DNA from: an uncultured Treponema sp.
Lineage (GTDB): Bacteria > Spirochaetota > Spirochaetia > Treponematales > Treponemataceae
Direction of reading: 5' to 3'
Assembly (NCBI GenBank): GCA_900319625.1
Contig: ONPD01000009.1
Location: forward strand, 48,098-112,097
Length of the DNA stretch: 64,000 nt
The position numbers and the translations under genes were made by a program. Under the pieces are notes generated by a model. That model made no database searches. It saw only the letters and a program-made list of their open reading frames with translations, and was not told the DNA's origin. Below, piece after piece: positions 53,234 to 61,427 of the stretch (positions are counted from its first letter, which is position 1; every line of letters starts with the position of its first letter).

Positions 53234-54208
53234 CTACTCTGCTTGTTTTTCCGAGGCTTCTCCAGCTTCTTCTTCCACACCCCAACGCTGGTATGCACTG
53301 GCCAGAATTGCTCCGGAAATATTATGCCAGACAGAAAAAATTGCCCCGGGAACAGTTGCCATGGCAAGGCTGGGAAAGGCCGTTGCCGCAAGGCTTGTCG
53401 CCAGGCCTGAATTCTGCATTCCGATTTCGATTGAGAGAGCCTTTATTTTTGGCGGGGTGAGGCGTAAAATCTTTCCGAGTCCAAAACCGCAGCCAAAGCC
53501 AAGAATATTGTGCAAAATTACAACCACAAAAACGATAGCACCGGTTGAAAGAATTTTTGCTGAGTTATTGGCAATGATGGTCATAAGAATCAGGCAGATT
53601 GCAGTTACTGAGACGAGTGGCAGGATTTCAACGAGTTTTTGAATGAATTTTCCAAAGAATTTATTGATGAGGAAACCCAGTCCAATCGGAATGATTACGA
53701 CTTTTAAGATTGAAAGGAACATGGCAAACACATCCACATGAACCGTAGTTTTTAAAAGTAGATAAGTGATTGCAGGAGTAAGAAGAGGCGCTAGCAGGGT
53801 GTTTACGCTTGTCATTCCCACAGAAAGGGCAAGGTCACCTTTGGAAAGATATGTAATTACATTGCTTGCAGTCCCGCCCGGACAGGTTCCAACAAGAATA
53901 ACGCCAGCCATAAGCCCTGCATCGAGGCCGAAGATTTTGCTCAAAAGAAAAGCAAGTGACGGCATGATGATAAACTGTGCCAGACAGCCGATAAGAATGT
54001 CTTTTGGCCGGGTAAAAACCAGCTTGAAATCTTCAATGCGAAGGGTAAGCCCCATTCCGAACATGACAATCATCAAAAGGTAATTGACCCAGCTCAAAGA
54101 AATCCATAGGCCGGTTTTGGGAATGAAAAGAGCCAGAGATGCAAGGATGAGAACGATAATTCCCATGAATTTTCCAACGAAATTACTGATTTTTTGAAGA
54201 ATGCTCAA
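53234..54208 (-). CDS. Bile acid:sodium symporter family transporter
   Basis: A 324-residue membrane protein with nine or ten spans, with SWVNYLLMIVMFGMGLTLRIEDF and GLMAGVILVGTCPGGTASNVITYLSKGDLALSV, which hold the Na+-site motifs of the BASS/SBF family. The start is TTG 54208 with GGGAG upstream. The acidic tail (EEEAGEASEKQAE) is not conserved in the family. Substrate may be a bile acid, keto acid or pantoate-like anion. Confidence 0.9.
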   Translation of the reverse strand: MSILQKISNFVGKFMGIIVLILASLALFIPKTGLWISLSWVNYLLMIVMFGMGLTLRIEDFKLVFTRPKDILIGCLAQFIIMPSLAFLLSKIFGLDAGLMAGVILVGTCPGGTASNVITYLSKGDLALSVGMTSVNTLLAPLLTPAITYLLLKTTVHVDVFAMFLSILKVVIIPIGLGFLINKFFGKFIQKLVEILPLVSVTAICLILMTIIANNSAKILSTGAIVFVVVILHNILGFGCGFGLGKILRLTPPKIKALSIEIGMQNSGLATSLAATAFPSLAMATVPGAIFSVWHNISGAILASAYQRWGVEEEAGEASEKQAE

Positions 54209-54297
54209 TTTGTCGCTCCCGCTAAATCTTTTTTTATCATTCTATCAATTTTGCAAATTGAAATTCAACAAGTTTTTTTTATCGAAAACTGTCAGAA

Positions 54298-55740
54298 TCA
54301 TCGTATGAACATTCTTCTTGAAGCAATGTTGTTTGCGTTCGCTCTGCTGGCATCGCAGGAAAAAAGAAGAAGAATTAATGCAAGGGCTGCCAGTTTTCCT
54401 TTCATTTTGTGCCTCTTCCTTTCCAACATCAAAAATACAATCCCGCACAAGGTAATCTGCACAAAAGTTGAAGACGGTGTTGCAAGACCGATTCTAAAAA
54501 GCGTTGGATTCACCGTGCGGCTCATCAAATATGAAACAGGAATTCGTACTCCGAACGCTCCAACGATTCCCTGAATCATAACAAAAGAAGTTTTTCCGCA
54601 TCCGTTAAAATAGCCGATAAAGCAAAAAAGGAAAGAAACAAAAAGAGTGTCGATGGCGTAGGCCTTCAAATAAGAGTGGGCAGCTGCAATTACTTCCTTG
54701 TCTTTGGAGAAAATGGCAGCCAGAAGATTTCCGTGGAAGAAGGCGAAATAGCCCATAATCACACCACAAGCCAGAGAGGCCGCAATAGAATACAGCAATG
54801 CTTTTTTTGCTCGGTCATATTTTTCGGCTCCAATATTCTGGGCTACAAAGGCGCTCAAAGACTGAGAAAATGCAGAAGGAACAAGCATAATAAATCCGCA
54901 GACACGTTCTGCTACTCCTACACCCGCAGATGCAATCAAGCCCAGCCGGTTGATGATTGCCGCAATCACAAGGAAAGATACAGTAACAAGTCCATCCTGC
55001 AAAGAAATTGGCGCACCAGTCTTCAAGACTAGAGTTACAAGATTTCCCTGACAGCGGATATTCTTTTTTGAAAAAGTAAATGGAAGCCCTCTTTTTTTGG
55101 CAACAATCAGACAGAAAAGAACACTCAAAGCCTGTGCAATAACAGTAGCCAGAGCAGCCCCGCTGGAAGCCATATGGAAAACGGCAACAAAAAGAAGATC
55201 ACCAAAAATGTTAATTATACAGGCAACCAGAACAGTCAGGAGTGGAGTTTTTGAATCTCCCATTCCACGAAAAACTCCGCCCATCATATTGTAGGCAGTA
55301 ATAAAAACCGTTCCTGCCGAACAGATATGAACATACATACAGGTTTTATCAAAGGCTTCCTTTGGAGTCTGCATAAGAAGAGCAAAGGGGCGGGTGAGAA
55401 AAATCATCAGGACAGTAACAATAAGAGCAAGAAAAGCAAAAAAGATTACGCTTGTTCCAACAATATCTGCAGCCAGTTCTTTTTTACCGGCACCCAGAGC
55501 TTGCCCCATCTGAATGGTAGTACCCATAGCAAGTCCAATGATTATAAAAGTGATGGTCTGCATCATCATTGTTCCGGTTGCAACCGCAGAAACATCAGCC
55601 GCATTTCCAAACTGGCCTACAATCAGTAAATCAACAGCACCGTAAAAAGACTGTAAAAACAAAGCCCCAAGAACTGGAAGCGCAAAACGAAGAAGCCGGG
55701 GAGCAATTCTCCCGGAAGTAAACAAAGTTGTCTCAGACAT
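54298..55740 (-). CDS. MATE family efflux transporter
   Basis: A 480-residue, 12-span MATE protein starting MSETTLFTSGRIAPRLLRFALPVLGA. QSFYGAVDLLIVGQFGNAADVSAVATG and GMGDSKTPLL are family motifs. ATG 55740 with GGAG is preferred to the longer frame from 55878, which overlaps a structured leader. It is a separate subfamily from the partial MATE at the left edge. Confidence 0.93.
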   Translation of the reverse strand: MSETTLFTSGRIAPRLLRFALPVLGALFLQSFYGAVDLLIVGQFGNAADVSAVATGTMMMQTITFIIIGLAMGTTIQMGQALGAGKKELAADIVGTSVIFFAFLALIVTVLMIFLTRPFALLMQTPKEAFDKTCMYVHICSAGTVFITAYNMMGGVFRGMGDSKTPLLTVLVACIINIFGDLLFVAVFHMASSGAALATVIAQALSVLFCLIVAKKRGLPFTFSKKNIRCQGNLVTLVLKTGAPISLQDGLVTVSFLVIAAIINRLGLIASAGVGVAERVCGFIMLVPSAFSQSLSAFVAQNIGAEKYDRAKKALLYSIAASLACGVIMGYFAFFHGNLLAAIFSKDKEVIAAAHSYLKAYAIDTLFVSFLFCFIGYFNGCGKTSFVMIQGIVGAFGVRIPVSYLMSRTVNPTLFRIGLATPSSTFVQITLCGIVFLMLERKRHKMKGKLAALALILLLFSCDASRANANNIASRRMFIR

Positions 55741-55858
55741 TAGTTCTCCAAAAACAAAAAAGGCTGGATAAAATTCAGGTATTTCAACCTGCACCTTATC
55801 CAGCCTGTCATTTCCATTTGAATGACACGCCCTCCGCGTGAGCAACATCATATTATAT
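55741..55858 (-). promoter_or_regulatory. Structured leader with terminator-like hairpin and small frame before MATE
   Basis: From TATAAT near 55853 the leader holds CACGC-GGAGG-GCGTG, a TGTCATT/AATGACA stem, and AGGCTGGATAA/TTATCCAGCCT followed by T6, an intrinsic terminator just 14 bases before the MATE ribosome site. A 25-residue frame (55817-55740) runs through the hairpins and ends in TAATG with the MATE start. Attenuation or a small-molecule-sensing RNA is plausible; it matches no riboswitch I recognise. Confidence 0.6.
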
Positions 55859-55952
55859 AATCTGATGAAAAAAATCAACGACGAGTATCTTCATTCATTG
55901 CACTTCTCGTTTTAATTATATGTGATGTTCCCGTATTATTTCCTCAACTACT

Positions 55953-57032
55953 TCAACAGCTGCTTGAATCGCAGGCACAGTGACTGCTGTCACAAGAAGT
56001 TGCGTCACAACAGTCAGACTCACAACCGCATCCGCAGTCGCATGAATCGCAGGAGCTTCCTTTTATGGCTTTGACGCTTCGGCCTATTTCAGAGAGCATC
56101 TTGATGTCACCCTTGATGGTGCTTCCGCTTGTGGTGAGCATGTTGCCTGTGATTGTCGCGCTCGCTCCGCTCAGGAATGCTTTTTTTCCGTTTTCTGAAA
56201 GGAGTTTGCGGCCGGCAGCCAGGCGGATATTTGCTTCAGGATTAATGAAGCGGAACATTGCGATTGTGCGTAAGATTTCTTCTTCGGTAAGAGGCGTGTT
56301 TTTTTCAAGTGGGGTGCCTGGAATTGCCATGAGGGCGTTGATTGGAATTGAGCGCACTTTTAGCTCTGAAAGGGAAATGGCCATGTCCAGCCTGTCTTCA
56401 AAGGTTTCTCCCATGCCGATGATTCCGCCGGAGCAGACGCAAAGACCTTCTTTCTGAGCAATTTTGATTGTCTCGATTTTCATATCGTAAGTGTGGCTTG
56501 TACAGATGTTGGGAAAATTGCGGCGTGATGTTTCGATATTGTGATGATAGCTTGTAACTCCGGCTTTACGCAGGCGTTTGAACTGATCGCGGGTTATGAA
56601 ACCCATTGAAGTACAGAGATTAATAGAAAGCTCTTTGTTCATCCTCTCGAATGCGTGGATTGCCTTGTCAAAATCTTCACCTGAAAGTGACTTTCCAGCG
56701 GTGACTATTGCAAAACGGTTTACGCCTTCATCCTGATTAGCCTTTGCGGCCTGAATGATTTTTTCCTCATCCAAAAAACTGTATTCTTCGCAGGCTGTGT
56801 GATTGTGGGCGCTTTGGGCACAGAATTTGCAGTTTTCACCGCATCGACCGCTTCTGGCATTAATAATAGTGCACAAATCTACGTTTTCGCCCTTAAAATG
56901 TTCGCGGATTTTGTCTGCACAAGCTGTAAGTTCATCAAGATTGCAGTCCTTGAAAAAGGAAAGGTCGTCATTCCGTGAAAGACGGTAGCCATCGATTATT
57001 TTTAATGCAAGTTCGCATAAATTCATTGTCAT
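55953..57032 (-). CDS. bioB: Biotin synthase with cysteine-rich C-terminal tail
   Basis: A 359-residue BioB. The SAM-cluster motif is Cys64, Cys68, Cys71 (RCGENCKFC). Of the E. coli auxiliary 2Fe-2S ligands, Cys128 (NLCTSMG), Cys188 (VCSGG) and Arg260 (IRLAAGR) are kept, but Cys97 is replaced: the RFCMGAA region reads RFAIVTA. The last 34 residues contain 11 Cys in short steps (CDSCDCGCGC, DCCDATSC), absent from usual BioB. Such a tail could hold FeS or sulfur for the auxiliary cluster, which is destroyed each turnover. A BirA box lies upstream. Confidence 0.93.
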   Translation of the reverse strand: MTMNLCELALKIIDGYRLSRNDDLSFFKDCNLDELTACADKIREHFKGENVDLCTIINARSGRCGENCKFCAQSAHNHTACEEYSFLDEEKIIQAAKANQDEGVNRFAIVTAGKSLSGEDFDKAIHAFERMNKELSINLCTSMGFITRDQFKRLRKAGVTSYHHNIETSRRNFPNICTSHTYDMKIETIKIAQKEGLCVCSGGIIGMGETFEDRLDMAISLSELKVRSIPINALMAIPGTPLEKNTPLTEEEILRTIAMFRFINPEANIRLAAGRKLLSENGKKAFLSGASATITGNMLTTSGSTIKGDIKMLSEIGRSVKAIKGSSCDSCDCGCGCESDCCDATSCDSSHCACDSSSC

Positions 57033-57073
57033 GTACCTCTAAAATACAGACAGTTTAGCGAAAAACTTTTTCA

Positions 57074-57106
57074 TTGTAAACCTTCTAATTATTTCTAGGT
57101 TGACAA
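57074..57106 (-). promoter_or_regulatory. BirA (biotin repressor) operator
   Basis: TTGTAAACC, 15 bases, GGTTGACAA. This is the BirA consensus (TTGTAAACC-N15-GGTTTACAA) with one change and lies 42 bases upstream of bioB, over its promoter. Confidence 0.9.
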
Positions 57107-57142
57107 TTATTTATTATCATGAATTGTAAACGACGTCCCGCC

Positions 57143-57964
57143 CTAAAGTAAAAGCCCCTGATAAATCTCCAGATCCTTATTTCCAAAGACATTGAAGACA
57201 ACCTTCTTCACGCTGGAATCCGGTTTTTCTGCCAGCCACATTTCAACAGTCTCAACTGCAATCTGAGCAGCAAGGTCAGCAGGGAATCTGAATACTCCGG
57301 TTGAAATGCAGCAGAAAGCAACCGATTCAAGCAGATTTTGAGACGCAGTTTCAAGGCAGTTTTTGTAGCAGTTTGCAAGCAGAATCTTTTCGCGCTTTCC
57401 CACGCTTGTGTAAATAATGGGGCCAACAGTATGAAGCACATAACGACTTGGAAGATTAAAGGCCGGAGTGATTTTGCAAAGTCCGGTTCCTTCTTCATGC
57501 CCCTGCTTTTGCATCAGCTCGTTACAGGCAAGCCTGAGCTGAATGCCCGCAAAGGTGTGGATACAGTTGTCGATGCAGATATGAAGGGGCTCAAAGCAGC
57601 CAAGCAGGGCAGAGTTTGCAGCATTAACAATTGCATCAACTTTTAGCGTAGTGATGTCGCCCTGCCAGAGGTAAAGTTTTGGGTTCCTTTCTGTCGGACT
57701 TAAATCCACAATATCCGTAATCCCCCGCTCTTTATTAACCTGCTGCAGGTACTCATCCTGTATTCTCAAAAAGTCTTCGCTAATGGAATATGGACCACGA
57801 ATATTCATCAAAGCCCGGAGTATATCGCGCTGACTTTTTTCATCATCAGGAATCACAAAGCCGCCTTCATTTCCGGGCACAAGACCCAACTTAAAGCCTG
57901 CACTACCCTTATCTTCTTTTAGGAGTTCTGTTATCAAATATGTGCGTCGTTCTTTTTGTGTCAT
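57143..57964 (-). CDS. Macrodomain ADP-ribosyl hydrolase, zinc-containing type
   Basis: A 273-residue protein. After an N-terminal helical extension, the macrodomain begins at LYLWQGDITTLKVDAIVNAANSALLGC and goes on with the C/H-rich FEPLHICIDNCIHTFAGIQLR, typical of zinc-binding macrodomains linked to SirTM sirtuins, then GLCKITPAFNLPSRYVLHTVGP. It removes ADP-ribose put on proteins by SirTM. It lies behind a repeat and the sirtuin. Confidence 0.9.
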   Translation of the reverse strand: MTQKERRTYLITELLKEDKGSAGFKLGLVPGNEGGFVIPDDEKSQRDILRALMNIRGPYSISEDFLRIQDEYLQQVNKERGITDIVDLSPTERNPKLYLWQGDITTLKVDAIVNAANSALLGCFEPLHICIDNCIHTFAGIQLRLACNELMQKQGHEEGTGLCKITPAFNLPSRYVLHTVGPIIYTSVGKREKILLANCYKNCLETASQNLLESVAFCCISTGVFRFPADLAAQIAVETVEMWLAEKPDSSVKKVVFNVFGNKDLEIYQGLLL

Positions 57965-57983
57965 TTCCTTTTCCTCTTCATTT

Positions 57984-58122
57984 GGGCGTTCCCGCCACTT
58001 GCTTCGACTTCGCTCAGCAACCGGCGGTCGGGCTTTTCGGGGTTACGCTATCGCTTCATTCTCGTTTGGTTCGACTCCGCTCTCCAAACGAGAACGCTTC
58101 GCGCCCCTACAATCCCTAACGC
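57984..58122. repeat. Dispersed repeat copy 3
   Basis: A 139-base GGGCGTT...CCTAACGC element sharing two exact 20-base blocks with copy 2. It includes the sirtuin gene's stop codon, as copy 2 touches the flavodoxin's. A CTCGTTTGG/CCAAACGAG stem is inside. Confidence 0.8.
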
Positions 58123-58991
58123 AAATCTGCCAAGGTCTCATAAATATCACTGTCCACACAAAGGCTCTGCTTTTCAATTTCTGTCGGAACTACCGCTTCT
58201 CCTTTGTTAATGCAGATGTATTTTGCTTTCGGGTTTGCATAAGTCATCTTCCAGAAAGGATATTTGATGATTCCAGGAGTATTACCGCCAACACCAAGCT
58301 CCATAAAAACAATACGACCGTCTTTGTTCTTATTCAGAAAATCCTCATAGCGTGATGCCGCAGAGTGCCAGCCGTCATCTTCCACAAAAGTATCGTCACA
58401 GCGCAGGTTCATTGTCATGGGCTTACCGCAGACAGGACAATGGGGAACAAGTTCTGACGGAACAGTCATTTTAATTCCTTCAAAGCCATTTTCCGGAAGT
58501 TCCAGACCACCATCATCCTGAATTACAAAGCCCTGTTCCCTGACCATTTTTTCAACAAAAAGCTGATTATCGTAAGTTTTCTTGTGACAAGGCTCCGAAC
58601 ACTGCCAGAGACCGTAATCCCCCTGAGTATAAAACAGTCGTGACTTATCAAAACCCGCTTTCTGAAAGCAGTGGTCAACATTAGTCGTAAGAACAAAATA
58701 ATTCTTATTCTTCACAAGTTCAAAAAGTTTTTCATAAACAGGAATGGTCGCATTCATGTAGCGGTTAATCATGATATAGCGGCTCCAGTAAGCCCAGTTT
58801 TCTTCAAGAGTTTTGTAAGGATAAAAACCCCCGGAATACATATCGTGAAAGCCGTACTTCTTTTCAAAATCAGCAAAATATTTTTGGAAGCGAGGCCCGC
58901 TGTAGGTAAAGCCTGCAGAAGTAGAAAGTCCCGCTCCAGCACCGATGAGAATTGAGTCTGCGTTTTGTAAGATTGATTTGATGTTTTCCAT
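58116..58991 (-). CDS. SirTM-type sirtuin (Sir2 family protein)
   Basis: A 291-residue Sir2-like NAD+ enzyme. GAGAGLSTSAGFTYSG binds NAD; TTNVDHCFQKAGF has the class-M style after the Asn; CHKK/CPVCGKP cysteine pairs bind zinc; MELGVGGNTPGIIKYPFW is late. Macrodomain-linked sirtuins ADP-ribosylate proteins such as lipoylated GcvH-L. No GcvH-L or LplA is here, so the target is not known. The last codons lie in a repeat. Confidence 0.9.
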   Translation of the reverse strand: MENIKSILQNADSILIGAGAGLSTSAGFTYSGPRFQKYFADFEKKYGFHDMYSGGFYPYKTLEENWAYWSRYIMINRYMNATIPVYEKLFELVKNKNYFVLTTNVDHCFQKAGFDKSRLFYTQGDYGLWQCSEPCHKKTYDNQLFVEKMVREQGFVIQDDGGLELPENGFEGIKMTVPSELVPHCPVCGKPMTMNLRCDDTFVEDDGWHSAASRYEDFLNKNKDGRIVFMELGVGGNTPGIIKYPFWKMTYANPKAKYICINKGEAVVPTEIEKQSLCVDSDIYETLADLR

Positions 58992-59000
58992 TCTCTACCT

Positions 59001-59198
59001 CTATAGATTAAAAACAACAGGCTTAGAAAAAGCTTTATTCTCTTCAAGTCCCTTAACATGACCAAGATTGTTCAGACTGCCGGAAATCTCAGAAAGATAG
59101 AAAACCTTGAACAAGGAATGATTTGCATCATTTTTGTACAGCTGGCGAACTATGAAGCCTACTTTATCAAGATATTCTGCAATTCCTGTAACTGTCAT
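59001..59198 (-). CDS. Small hypothetical protein in sirtuin operon
   Basis: A 65-residue frame with AAGGAG upstream of ATG 59198 and tight spacing to both neighbours (17 and 9 bases). MTVTGIAEYLDKVGFIVRQLY opens it. No family known; the ribosome site and spacing make it likely real. Confidence 0.55.
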   Translation of the reverse strand: MTVTGIAEYLDKVGFIVRQLYKNDANHSLFKVFYLSEISGSLNNLGHVKGLEENKAFSKPVVFNL

Positions 59199-59215
59199 TC
59201 GTGGCTCCTTTTAAA

Positions 59216-60019
59216 TTATTTTACGGGGAAAAACATTCCAGCCGACATATCAAGATAGTTCAGACCTGAATATTTTGGATATGCTGACTGCACTGCCGCC
59301 TTAAAGCCAGCAGCATCAACATTTTTGATTGCGATGTTTTTAAGCCCTTTAAGGTATTCTATCTTCATTTTAACATCATCCAGATTTTCCACAACATAAT
59401 GACTTGTCAAAACAAGGCCGATTTTTTTCTGAATATAAGATTCCAGTACGGAAATGAGAGCGTCGGCATGAGCTTTTCCTGCGACAATTGAATGAACATC
59501 GTGTCCCAGCATGTGAGTATAAACCACATTGATTTCAGGAATGAAGATGTCGAAGGCTTCCTGAGTGCGGGTGATTTTCATTTCCACACCACAAAGGGTC
59601 AGGCTGTCACCTTCAATAAAATCCGTAGTCGTATAGATTGATTTATCGAAAGCTTCCCCAAATGCTCCCGCGAAGTTTGAAACAAGCCCTGCCCCGCCAC
59701 CGTTGTGATTGTAATCATCGGCATTTTTTGTCGAGTAGACCTTGCTTCCCTTCATAAAAGAAGCTCCCGCTCCGTGATAGGCAATGACTGCACCCTCATA
59801 CTTGAGCCCCTTGTCGGAAATGTATTTTTCCAGCTCCTTGATGTTGTCAAAAAAGCATGGGGATTCAATCATAAAGCAACGGCCGTCTTTTTCAACAAGA
59901 AAACATTCGTCCGAAATCAAGTCGTTCGTTTTGAATGCGTGAAGCTTGATTGAACCAAAATCATAGATTTCCATTACGCTCTTTGAAAGCTGAACCGATG
60001 TGAACTGTGTCTTTTCCAT
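59216..60019 (-). CDS. Metallo-beta-lactamase-fold-like protein
   Basis: A 267-residue protein with strands and turns of the MBL fold (SDECFLVEKDGRCFMIESPCFF, GAVIAYHGAGASFMKGSKVYST) but no full HXHXDH metal motif; VYTHMLGHDVHSIVAG supplies later His. It may be a degenerate or atypical metal hydrolase. Divergent from the Rrf2 gene, whose operators lie in the gap. Confidence 0.6.
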   Translation of the reverse strand: MEKTQFTSVQLSKSVMEIYDFGSIKLHAFKTNDLISDECFLVEKDGRCFMIESPCFFDNIKELEKYISDKGLKYEGAVIAYHGAGASFMKGSKVYSTKNADDYNHNGGGAGLVSNFAGAFGEAFDKSIYTTTDFIEGDSLTLCGVEMKITRTQEAFDIFIPEINVVYTHMLGHDVHSIVAGKAHADALISVLESYIQKKIGLVLTSHYVVENLDDVKMKIEYLKGLKNIAIKNVDAAGFKAAVQSAYPKYSGLNYLDMSAGMFFPVK

Positions 60020-60090
60020 AAAATTACCTCGTTAAGTTTTTATCTTAAAAGCAGGTGATCAGGCTGATTAAAAGATATGTTTTACTGCGT

Positions 60091-60187
60091 GTTGTAACTT
60101 AATATTTACAACCTACAATCAATATAGCGTTGTAATTTATAAATGTCAAGCGATGTTATTTATTTTTTACAACAAATCTGATATACT
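60091..60187. promoter_or_regulatory. Rrf2 operators and promoter
   Basis: GTTGTAACTTAATATTTACAAC (60091-60112) is a near-perfect palindrome; GTTGTAATTTATAAATG (60129 on) and GTTATTTATTTTTTACAAC (60155-60173) are weaker copies. TATACT at 60182-60187 is the rrf2 -10. Confidence 0.7.
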
Positions 60188-60204
60188 GAAACAAGGACAG
60201 GATT

Positions 60205-60627
60205 ATGAAACTAAACACAAACCTTACGGTTGCCATTCACACTATTCTCTGCATTGCTTATTTTGAAAAAGACTACAAAGTCACTTCCGACTTCATTGCG
60301 GGAAGCACTGGCATGAACCCTGTAATTATCAGAAAGATTTTAGGAAAACTCCAGGCAGCAGAAATTGTAGAAACAAAAGCCGGGGTCGGAGGCTCTACCC
60401 TTTCAAAGAAAGCCGAAGAAATTACCCTTTTGGATGTCTACAAAGCAGTGAGCGAAGAAAAGGAGAGCGAGCGTTCTGTTTTTAATTTTCATGTAAATCC
60501 TAATCCAAAATGTCCCGTGGGAAGCAAAATCCATGCTCTTCTGGACCAGCCATTAGATAATGCCCAAAAGGCTTTGGAAGAGGAACTGAAAAAAACAACA
60601 ATTAAGGATTTGATGGGAATGCTATAA
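60205..60627 (+). CDS. Rrf2 family transcriptional regulator
   Basis: A 140-residue Rrf2 protein (LTVAIHTILCIAYFEKDYKVTSDFIAGSTGMNPVIIRKILGKL, GVGGSTLSKKAEEITLLDVYKAV). Only one Cys (NPKCPVGS) lies in the usual cluster region, where IscR/NsrR have three, so it probably does not carry a normal FeS cluster. It controls itself and the MBL-like/sirtuin genes. Its operators are unlike the ACCTA-N9-TAGGT box. Confidence 0.88.
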   Translation: MKLNTNLTVAIHTILCIAYFEKDYKVTSDFIAGSTGMNPVIIRKILGKLQAAEIVETKAGVGGSTLSKKAEEITLLDVYKAVSEEKESERSVFNFHVNPNPKCPVGSKIHALLDQPLDNAQKALEEELKKTTIKDLMGML

Positions 60628-60628
60628 T

Positions 60629-60829
60629 CTAGTGTCCTATCATCGTATTTGCCCGGTATTCTGCATTCAGCTGGGCAATTTCTTTTTTACCGTCTATATA
60701 CTGCTGATAGTCAATTTCCATGCCGCCACAGGCACAGCACATGGAGCAATCGCTTCCGCAACCAAGAGCATCGGCAACGATTTTTTCTCGTTCTTCCTTT
60801 GTTGTGTCTTTTATCAAAATACTTTTCAT
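60629..60829 (-). CDS. Small cysteine-rich protein
   Basis: A 66-residue protein, MKSILIKDTTKEEREKIVADALG, followed by CGSDCSMCCACGG, then a basic-acidic helix. Six Cys in 12 residues suggest metal or FeS binding. ATG 60829 lies at the YbaK promoter's -35, divergent from ybaK. Similar short proteins occur in anaerobes; function unknown. Confidence 0.7.
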   Translation of the reverse strand: MKSILIKDTTKEEREKIVADALGCGSDCSMCCACGGMEIDYQQYIDGKKEIAQLNAEYRANTMIGH

Positions 60830-60878
60830 TGACTGCCTGTCCCCTTATTTGTATTATAAACCTATCTGAGTAATAGGT
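60829..60878 (+). promoter_or_regulatory. Regulon promoter/operator for YbaK
   Basis: TTGACT (60829-60834), a 17-base spacer, TATTAT (60852-60857) and the box ACCTATCTGAGTAATAGGT (60860-60878) right behind the -10. Confidence 0.8.
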
Positions 60879-60898
60879 AAACAAGGATATTTAGATAT

Positions 60899-61372
60899 AT
60901 GATAAATGAAAAAGTTTTAGACTTCCTCAAAGCTAAGGGATATGCAGACAGACTCACCGAACACAAAGAAACAATCGACACCGTAGAACATGCAGCACAG
61001 CAGATTGGCTGTTCCGAGGCGGAAATTGCAAAGACGCTTTCATTTATAGTCGATGAAAAACCTATCATCGTAGTAATGGCAGGTGACGGACGTGTAAACT
61101 CGTCAAAGTTCAAGGCACAGTTTCACGTAAAGCCCAGCATGATTCAGCGAGACCAGGTTGAAGCAATCACCGGATTTGCTCCCGGCGGAGTCTGCCCTTT
61201 CAATGTTCCAAAAGAAATCCCCGTATGGCTCGATGTTTCAATGAAGAGATTTGAATACGTTCATCCAGCAGGAGGAAACTCGTTTACTTCGGTAAAACTA
61301 ACTCCATCCGAACTGGAAGAAGTATCAGGCGCCACCGGCTGGTGTGATGTCTGTAAAGGCTGGGAAGAATAA
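60899..61372 (+). CDS. ybaK: YbaK/EbsC family aminoacyl-tRNA deacylase
   Basis: A 157-residue YbaK-domain protein: EHAAQQIGCSEAEIAKTLSFIV with the catalytic Lys, DGRVNSSKFKAQF, GFAPGGVCPFNV with the GXXPG loop, and GGNSFTSVKL. YbaK enzymes remove Cys from tRNA(Pro). Placement under the sulfur-regulon box fits a need to control Cys mischarging when cysteine rises or falls. Confidence 0.9.
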   Translation: MINEKVLDFLKAKGYADRLTEHKETIDTVEHAAQQIGCSEAEIAKTLSFIVDEKPIIVVMAGDGRVNSSKFKAQFHVKPSMIQRDQVEAITGFAPGGVCPFNVPKEIPVWLDVSMKRFEYVHPAGGNSFTSVKLTPSELEEVSGATGWCDVCKGWEE

Positions 61373-61427
61373 AAAAAAGCCAGATTTTACAACTCCGCAA
61401 TTTTTCCCCGAAGTAAAGTGATGTATC

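Noticed and set aside
60205..60627. Rrf2 protein as the regulator of the ACCTA-N9-TAGGT regulon
   Set aside because: Its own promoter has TTGTAA/TTACAA palindromes and no ACCTA box; family-wise it is possible only if a second site type exists.
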